DNA from: JACVRW01 sp963837445
GTDB lineage: Bacteria; Actinomycetota; Thermoleophilia; Solirubrobacterales; Thermoleophilaceae
DNA length: 64,000 nt
Reading direction: 5' to 3'
Assembly (NCBI GenBank): GCA_963837445.1
Contig: CAWINK010000022.1
Coordinates: 248,001 to 312,000 of the forward strand
The notes below the pieces were generated by a model that was not told the origin of the DNA, ran no database searches, and worked only from the letters and a program-made list of their open reading frames with translations. The translations under genes and the position numbers were made by a program. Of the stretch, positions 58,586 to 64,000 are shown piece after piece. The stretch's first letter is position 1; each line of letters begins with the position of its first letter.

Positions 58586-60081
58586 TCAAGGAAGCACCTC
58601 GAGATACTCGTCGCGCTCCCAGTCGGTCACCGCGGCGAGGTAGCGCTCCCACTCGTCGCGCTTGTAGTGCTTGAACACGTCGTAGAGGCGACCCGGCATG
58701 GCGCTCTTGATCAGGTCGTCCGCCTCGAGCGCCTCGAGTGCGGCGCCGAGGGAGTCCGGCACGCGCTCGAGCTTCTCGCTCGGCTTGCTGCCGTTCTCGG
58801 CCTGCTCGGCGAGGATGTCGTAGGTGTTGCGCGACTGCGGCTCGCCCGGATCGATCTTGTTGCGGATGCCGTCGAGCCCGGCGTAGAGCAGCGCCGGGAT
58901 CGTGAGGTACGGGTTGGAGCTCGAGTCGACGCCGCGGTACTCGAAGCGGCCGCCGCTCGCCACGCGGACGGTGCAGGTGCGGTTCTGCCAGCCCCAGTTC
59001 TTGTAGACGGGGGCCCAGAAGCCGAAGTCCCACATGCGGCAGTAGGAGTTCACGGTGGGGTTGCCCACGCACATCAGCGCGCCGAAGTGCGCCAGCATGC
59101 CTCCCAGGAAGTGACGGGCCGTATCGCTCAGCTCAGCCGGGCCGCTCTTGTCGTGGAAGACGTTGTTGCCCTCGTCGTCGATGAGCGTGAAGTGGTGGTG
59201 GTGCCCGTTCGCCGACACGCCCGTGAACGGCTTCGGCATGAAGGTCGGCAGCAGGCCGTGCTTGCGGCCCACCGCGGCGCAGATCTGCCGGTAGGTGGTG
59301 ATGTTGTCGGCCGTCTTGACCGGGACGGTCGAAGCGGAAGTTCAGCTCGAGCTGGCCGGGGGCGTCCTCGTGGTCGCCGTAGGACATGTCGAGGCCGAGC
59401 GCCTGGCCGTATTCCACGACGTCGAGGAGCACCGGACGCAGTTCCTCGAACTGGTGGATGTGGTAGCAGTAGGGCTTGGTCACGCCCTCGGGCGCGGCGC
59501 CGTCCTCGCCCTTCTTGAGCCACATCATCTCCGGCTCGATGCCGATCAGGAAGCTGTAGCCGAGCTCCTCCTCGAACTCGGCCACCACGCGCTTGAGGTT
59601 CTGGCGCGGGTCGGCGTCGAGGAGCTCGCCCGTTTCCGTGTCGTAGCAGTCACAGAACACTCGTGCCACTCGCGGATCCCAGGGGAGCTGGGCGAAGGTG
59701 GAGAGGTCCGCGATCGCCGCGAGTTCCGACTCTTCCGGGCCGAAGCCGATGTAGTCGCCGGCGCGGTCGGTGAAGAGGTTGGCGGTGGCGCCGTAGACGA
59801 GCTGGTAGCCCTTCTCGGCGACCTGCGGGAAGAAGGCTGGCGACGACGCCCTTGCCCATCACGCGGCCGGTGACGGAGACCTGCTGGAAGAAGACGTACT
59901 TGATGCCCTGCGCCTCGATCTGCTTGACGATCCCCTCGATCTGCTCGCGCCGGCCGGGCTGGTTGCGAGCCTCCTCGAGCGTCTTGGGCGGCAGGACCGT
60001 TCTCGGACTCTGGAGGACGGTGTTGACGTCTCCGCCGAACGTCAAGGGGGCCGATGCGTCAACGGTGACGCCGTCGCTCAT
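58586..60081 (-). CDS. glnT: GlnT-type (type III-like) glutamine synthetase (frame broken twice by one base)
   Basis: Three frame segments together make a glutamine synthetase of about 498 residues: VDASAPLTFGGDVNTVLQSP to GKGVVA; RVFCDCYDTETGELLDADPRQNLKRVVAEFEEELGYSF with IEPEMMWL and SYGDHEDAPGQLELNF; and KPFTGVSANGHHHHFTL with NPTVNSYCR and EYRGVDSSSNPYL. Dropping one base at 59835-59836 and one at 59320-59321 restores the frame. GlnT and the related gamma-glutamylmethylamide synthetase GmaS join glutamate to ammonia or methylamine with ATP. The gene heads the glx operon; an operator-like repeat lies 71 bp upstream. Confidence 0.85.
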
Positions 60082-60152
60082 ACGTCTCCTCCGATGGGTG
60101 GGGGCCTAACGAGCCGCGACCGGGGGCGCGTGGGCGACTATAACGCAGTTTT

Positions 60153-60166
60153 GAGCAAATTTGTAT
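60153..60166. promoter_or_regulatory. Degenerate copy of the GTAC operator upstream of glnT
   Basis: GAGCAAATTTGTAT matches the palindrome at 48082 at 10 of 14 positions, with the central CAAATxTGTA part best kept. It lies between the divergent glnT operon and the LVIVD gene. Weaker evidence than the two perfect sites. Confidence 0.35.
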
Positions 60167-60258
60167 AGGGCGGGCGGTAGCGCGCGTTGACTCCACTGAC
60201 CGTGCGGAATAGTGTCGGACGGTCACCGAGGGGCACGATTGGTGGGGGGGCCCGTTTC

Positions 60259-62172
60259 ATGTTCAGAGGAAGCCGAGTTCTGGGGACGACCACTGCGGCC
60301 GTCGCGGCGTTTCTGATTGCCACGGGCACGGCCGGGGCGCATCACCCCGTGGGGTCTGCACCTACAGCCGACCGCCTGCTGACCAGCAGCCTTGCCGAGC
60401 ACTGGAACTCCCATGGCGCCGCCGGGAGCGTCGCCGGCCGTTCGACCGTGCCCCCCGTGCCGAGCACCTCGCGCTCGTCGGGCAGTTCGATACCGCGGGC
60501 AGGACGGGCGGCATGGGGCGTGTGGCGGATGTGTCCGCCAAGGGCAACTACGCCTACCTGACGATGTTCTACGAGCCGACCTGCGGGCGTGGCGGAGTGC
60601 AGATCGTCGACATCTCCAACCCAGCCGCGCCGAAGGCCGCGGGGTACATCCCGAGCCACGTCGACACATACTCGGGTAAGGGATCGCAGGTCGTCTCGCT
60701 GAACACGCCTTCGTTCAAGGGGGATCTGCTCGTCTACCAGAACGAGTGGTGCCCAAACACCACCAATGGCGTCGGCGGCATCAGCCCGTCGATGTGACGA
60801 TCCGCGCCAGCCGAAGAAGCTGGTCGAGGGAGCGGGCGACTTCACCAAGAAGGACGGCAGCCAGAGCAAGGGCGTGCCGCAGACGAGGGCGAACCAGACG
60901 CACTCAGCGTTCGCATGGAAGCAGCGCGACGCCTCAGGCCGGGAGACCGGCAAGGTGTTCGTGGTGCTGATCGACGACCTCGAGGAGCCGGACGTCGACA
61001 TCCTCGACATCACGAACCCGAGCAAGCCGAAGCTCATCTCGGAGACCAACCTCGATCAGTTCGCCCAGACCGGGCCGACCCGCCCCCACGGCGACGCCGT
61101 CTTCAGCCACGACATGATCGTCAAGCACATCACTGGGCGCGACATCATGCTGATGTCCTACTGGGACGGGGGCTACGTCACGCTGGACGTCAGCAACCCG
61201 GCCGCTCCGGCGCCGCTGTCGGACACCGACTTCGCGCCCACGGACCCCGCTCGCATCCCGTACGGGCAGACGATCACCCCGGAGGGCAATGCCCACGAGG
61301 CGGAGTTCACACGCGACAACAAGTTCTTCTTTGCGACCGACGAGGACTTCGACCCGTACCGGGTGGTCGCCACTTTCCTGGGCGGTGAGGCCGCCGGCAA
61401 GACCTTCACGGCAATTCAGGGCAGCGACACCCCGGCAATCAACAAGGACAACCCGCTGAGCGGAGACACCCGCTTCCTGGGGCTCGGCTGCGACCCCGTC
61501 CCGGCGGCCGGAGGCGACGTGATCGCCGTCGTCGAGCGCGGCGTCTGCGACTTCCAGGTCAAGCTCGACAACATCATCGCGTCCGGCTACTCGGGACTCA
61601 TCGTGTTCAATCGAACAGGCGAGGACGGCTGCGAGACCCTGGTCAACATGCTCGCGGCGTCTGACACGACCCCGGCCGTCTTCGTGTCGCGGCAGGACGG
61701 CTTCCGCCTGCTCGGCATCGAGCCGCCGGCCGGCTATACCTGCAGCTTGGACGGCAGCGGCACGGCCACGCCGCCCGGGCCGTCGGTCCGGGTGGACATC
61801 TCCGCCGTCTTCGACGGCTGGGGCTACACGCACATGTACAGGACCGACCTCAGCAAGGGAGCGAAGATGCAGGAGGTCGACATCTACGCGCCCGACGAGG
61901 GCCAGCTCGAGGAGTTCGCCGAGAACTTCGGCGACATGAGCGTCCACGAGGTCGCGACCGACCCCGACAGCAACCTGGTTTACGTGTCGCACTACGCGCT
62001 CGGCATGCGCGTCCTGCGCTACGACGACAACGGCCTTGAGGAGGTCGGCGCTTTCGTCGAGCCGGGCGGCTCCAACTACTGGGGCGTCGAGGTTCATCGC
62101 CTAGGCAACACGAAGTACATCCTGGGGTCCGACCGTGACCGCGGCCTGCGGATCTTCCGCTACGTCCCCTGA
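60259..62172 (+). CDS. Secreted LVIVD-repeat protein with PA domain (frame broken by three one-base losses)
   Basis: A signal peptide (about residues 1-29, VLGTTTAAVAAFLIATGTAGA) from ATG 60259 opens a protein of about 638 residues. LVIVD-type repeats recur (GVQIVDISNPAAPKAAGYI; DILDITNPSKPKLISET; YVTLDVSNPAAPAPL), forming a propeller, and a protease-associated domain is inserted (VIAVVERGVCDFQVKLDNIIASGYSGLIVFN). Frame changes near 60451-60456, at 60788 and at 60799 are each cured by adding one base, after which SPVDVTDPRQPKKLVE reads correctly. The three losses total three bases. It is extracellular, of unknown binding role. Confidence 0.72.
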
Positions 62173-62200
62173 CGAATCGACACCAGCGCCGCGCGGCCCG

Positions 62201-62605
62201 CTAGAGGCGCTTCTTGAGCATCCCGAACACGCCTAGAAGCACCTTGCGCTGCACCGCCTTGCCCTCGCGCGAGGTGAGGAAGCCCCCGAGTACGTCTGTT
62301 CCACCCGAAGGAGCCGGAGCAGGGGCTGCCTTCCGGCGACGGCGTGCCCTCGGCTTCTCCGCCATCGGCTCGGCGTCGTCGGCGTCGACGGTAGCCTCCT
62401 CCATTCTCGCCGCAAGCTTCTCGCGTGCGCTCTCGGCCTCCACGCGGGTGCCGTACTTGGCGTAGAGCGGAGAGCCCTTGGCGGCGCCGTCCACGTCGTC
62501 GGCGGGGCCGATGCGGGAGGCGGGCGCTCGCAGCCTAGTGTGCACGACTGGCGTCGGCACGCCCTCGTCGGACAGGGTCGTCACCACCGCCTCACCGATC
62601 CCCAT
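62201..62605 (-). pseudogene. C-terminal remnant of a HerA-like ATPase (DUF853/YjgR family)
   Basis: 134 codons match the end of DUF853 proteins: GIGEAVVTTLSDEGVPTPVVHTRLRAPASRIGPADD, a basic Lys/Arg/Ala linker, and GGFLTSREGKAVQRKVLLGVFGMLKKRL. The ATPase core with Walker motifs, expected to add more than 350 residues upstream, is absent; only 367 bp separate the fragment from the GntR gene. It is therefore a truncated gene, although an ATG is present and a short product could be made. Confidence 0.65.
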
Positions 62606-62972
62606 CGAGGTGAGCAGCTCCTCGACGTCAGCTGGGCCCGGTCGAACAGTGGCCGCCGCCGGTTGCCCTGCTGCGCTGCGAGCGCGGCGAGGACGATCGC
62701 AGCATCGTGCGCCAGCTGCAGACGGTTGCCCCCGCTCCGCGGCTCGAAGACGAGATCGAGCGCCCCGGCCTGCAGCACACCTCGCCGACAGCTTGATACG
62801 TCATCTGGATCTCGGGGCGGCACCGCCCAACTATCCGGCGAGGTCGCGCTGCTCGGCGGGGGCACCGACGCACAGCACCGGCGCGGACTGCATGTCAAAG
62901 AGACACCAGCGAGCAGGGCCTTCCCGACTGCTGCTTCGGCCAAGGCGCCTCCTGTCGCACGGGACCTAGACC
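62606..62972. other. Gene-free interval between DUF853 remnant and GntR gene
   Basis: 367 bp without a convincing gene. On the minus strand one 120-codon frame is open but has uneven composition and no family pattern, apart from VEELLTSM running into the DUF853 remnant. It looks like the scar of the lost ATPase core. No repeat or RNA structure is recognised. Confidence 0.5.
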
Positions 62973-63788
62973 CTAGAAGCGCGCCCTATCGCCGGCACCG
63001 GCGGCACGTCCTGCAGCCACCGCATCACGTGCAGGTCCAGGCTGCTGCGGCAGGAAGATGTCGGTGCTGTGCTCGACCGGGGCGCCTTCGGCCGTGCAGG
63101 TCACGTGGTCGATTTCTAGGGCGGCCAGGGTGTCGTCTACGTCGAGGGCTTTTCCGATTCGGTCGCGCTTGCTCACCACGCGGGCTGTTATGTGGGCTCG
63201 GGTGTAGGCCACGGGCACGCCCTGCTTCAGCAGGACGTCCAGCACCATCTGGCCCTTCTCCAGCATTGACTTGATTCGGGGTGGTGCTGGGAGCTCTACG
63301 TCGGGGTGCACTCGGTCGCGCATCCAGGCGCCTGGTTCGCCGTCCATCAGCAGGACGCGGGTGATGTGGGTGGCCGGCGTGTCGGGGGCGACGCCGAAGA
63401 GTTCGGCGGTCGCCGCGGAGAGGCCGCGCTCCTCGACCGACAGGTCGCCTACCTCGAGCTTCACTCCGCGTTGCTCGGCCAGCTCGCTGTAGCTCACGAG
63501 CTTCTCCAGGCCCTCGTCAAGCGAGGTCGTTGCCGCTCGGCCTACGTACGTCCCGCTCCCCTGGCGGCGCACGATCTCGCCCGTGTCCTCCAGGCGCTGC
63601 AGCGCGGTCCGGAGCGTGCCGCGCGAGATTCCCAGCTGGGCTGAGAGCTCCTGCTCCGGCGGGAGCCGCTCGCCTGGGCGGTGCCGGCCCGTCGCCAGCC
63701 ACGACCGCAGCGCCTCCTCCGCGATGTCGACCAGCGAGGGCTTTCCTTCACTCCGGGAAGCGGCGGCGGACTGACCCCTGGTCGCCAT
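62973..63788 (-). CDS. GntR-family regulator, HutC subfamily (UTRA domain)
   Basis: A 271-residue regulator. The N-terminal winged helix (about residues 16-90) reads LVDIAEEALRSWLATGRHRPGERLPPEQELSAQLGISRGTLRTALQRLEDTGEIVRRQGSGTYV, the GntR signature. A UTRA effector domain follows (about 105-250), including GELEV-like GVKLEVGDLSVEERGL and HSTDIFLPQ. HutC-type repressors bind small ligands such as urocanate or amino sugars. It sits 19 bp downstream of formate-THF ligase on the same strand, so it may share that transcript and may be the one acting at the GTAC operators, which is conjecture. Confidence 0.88.
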   Translation of the reverse strand: MATRGQSAAASRSEGKPSLVDIAEEALRSWLATGRHRPGERLPPEQELSAQLGISRGTLRTALQRLEDTGEIVRRQGSGTYVGRAATTSLDEGLEKLVSYSELAEQRGVKLEVGDLSVEERGLSAATAELFGVAPDTPATHITRVLLMDGEPGAWMRDRVHPDVELPAPPRIKSMLEKGQMVLDVLLKQGVPVAYTRAHITARVVSKRDRIGKALDVDDTLAALEIDHVTCTAEGAPVEHSTDIFLPQQPGPARDAVAAGRAAGAGDRARF

Positions 63789-63807
63789 GTACGTCCGATC
63801 CTAAGGC

Positions 63808-64000
63808 TCAGAAGAGCCCGACCGTGCGTCCCTCCGCGTCGATGTCCACGTTCAGCGCCGCCGGCGCCTTCCCCAGCCCCGGCATCTGCTGGATGTCTCC
63901 GCACAGCGGCACCAGCCAGCCGGCCCCCGTGTAGGCGCGGACGTCGCGGACCGGGAGCGTGAAGTTCTCCGGCGCGTTCAGCAGCGCCGGGTCGGACGAC
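63808..64000 (-). CDS. fhs: Formate-tetrahydrofolate ligase, C-terminal part (cut by window edge)
   Basis: The last 63 codons of a gene entering from the right edge: ENFTLPVRDVRAYTGAGWLVPLCGDIQQMPGLGKAPAALNVDIDAEG then GLF and stop. This matches the highly conserved end of formate-THF ligase (LCGDI.TMPGLPK.PAA..IDID), which makes 10-formyl-THF from formate, ATP and THF. The GntR gene follows 19 bp downstream. Confidence 0.92.
   Translation of the reverse strand, partial: SSDPALLNAPENFTLPVRDVRAYTGAGWLVPLCGDIQQMPGLGKAPAALNVDIDAEGRTVGLF

Noticed and set aside
55365..59072. A 1235-codon minus-strand frame covering glxD and regions upstream
   Set aside because: Only the last 481 codons read as protein (GlxD). 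The upstream part is out of frame with glxC, glxB and glnT and is Arg/Gly-rich noise.

Overview
The window is high-GC DNA from an actinobacterium. The closest fit is the class Thermoleophilia (Solirubrobacterales-like). Supporting signs are the neighbouring CarD, DisA, RadA and IspD/IspF genes, a DEDD-exonuclease/GIY-YIG fusion, several secreted TolB/PD40-like proteins, a giant protein with 85-residue Ig-like repeats, and frequent GTG starts with 4-nt start/stop overlaps. This placement is inferred from gene content and style only.

Layout. 1-4.1 kb: two ECF sigma genes, a DUF4383 membrane protein, a secreted esterase, and a PlsC-GpsA fusion. 4.1-10.1 kb: tRNA-Thr, an L,D-transpeptidase, a SigH-like sigma factor, rlmB, cysS and an amidase. 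10.2-13.8 kb: a secreted propeller protein and an MFS transporter. 13.8-21 kb: ispF, a PHP phosphatase, ispD, carD, disA, radA, the exonuclease/GIY-YIG protein and small proteins including a CDGSH protein. 21.5-27 kb: cydA-cydB plus a small membrane gene, a MobA-MoaD-like fusion and a PabB-PabC fusion. 27-32.8 kb: lipoprotein, cyclodeaminase/cyclohydrolase, PhyH dioxygenase, ArsR-SRPBCC fusion, VOC protein, and a divergent malyl-CoA-lyase-like / serine-glyoxylate-aminotransferase-like pair. 32.8-42.8 kb: the giant repeat protein, a LysR regulator and another secreted protein. 42.9-48 kb: a tightly overlapping operon of acyl-CoA-dehydrogenase-fold flavoprotein, DUF1989-GcvT fusion, flavin reductase and phosphoribulokinase-like kinase. 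48-53.7 kb: intradiol dioxygenase, HEAT protein, SRPBCC, USP, APC permease, cupin and two NTF2-like proteins. 53.7-60.1 kb: an operon of GlnT-type glutamine synthetase, GlxB/GlxC/GlxD-type glutamate-synthase subunits, an unknown acidic protein and a sarcosine-oxidase-like FAD enzyme. 60.3-64 kb: LVIVD-repeat secreted protein, a DUF853 remnant, a GntR/UTRA regulator and the end of formate-THF ligase.

Theme. Many genes from 27 kb onward belong to families used in C1, glyoxylate or methylated-amine metabolism: cyclohydrolase, malyl-CoA lyase, serine-glyoxylate aminotransferase, GcvT, glnT-glxBCD, a sarcosine-oxidase-like enzyme and formate-THF ligase. The most novel-looking unit is the four-gene operon at 42.9-48 kb. 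A GTAC-N6-GTAC palindrome lies before it and before the amino-acid permease, and a degenerate version lies before glnT, which suggests shared control.

Sequence quality. At least ten single-base indels, nearly all at short G/C runs, break frames that otherwise read through well (4117 gene, cysS, amidase, FAD enzyme, glxC, glnT twice, LVIVD gene three times). Because cysS is essential, assembly error is the simplest explanation for most of them.
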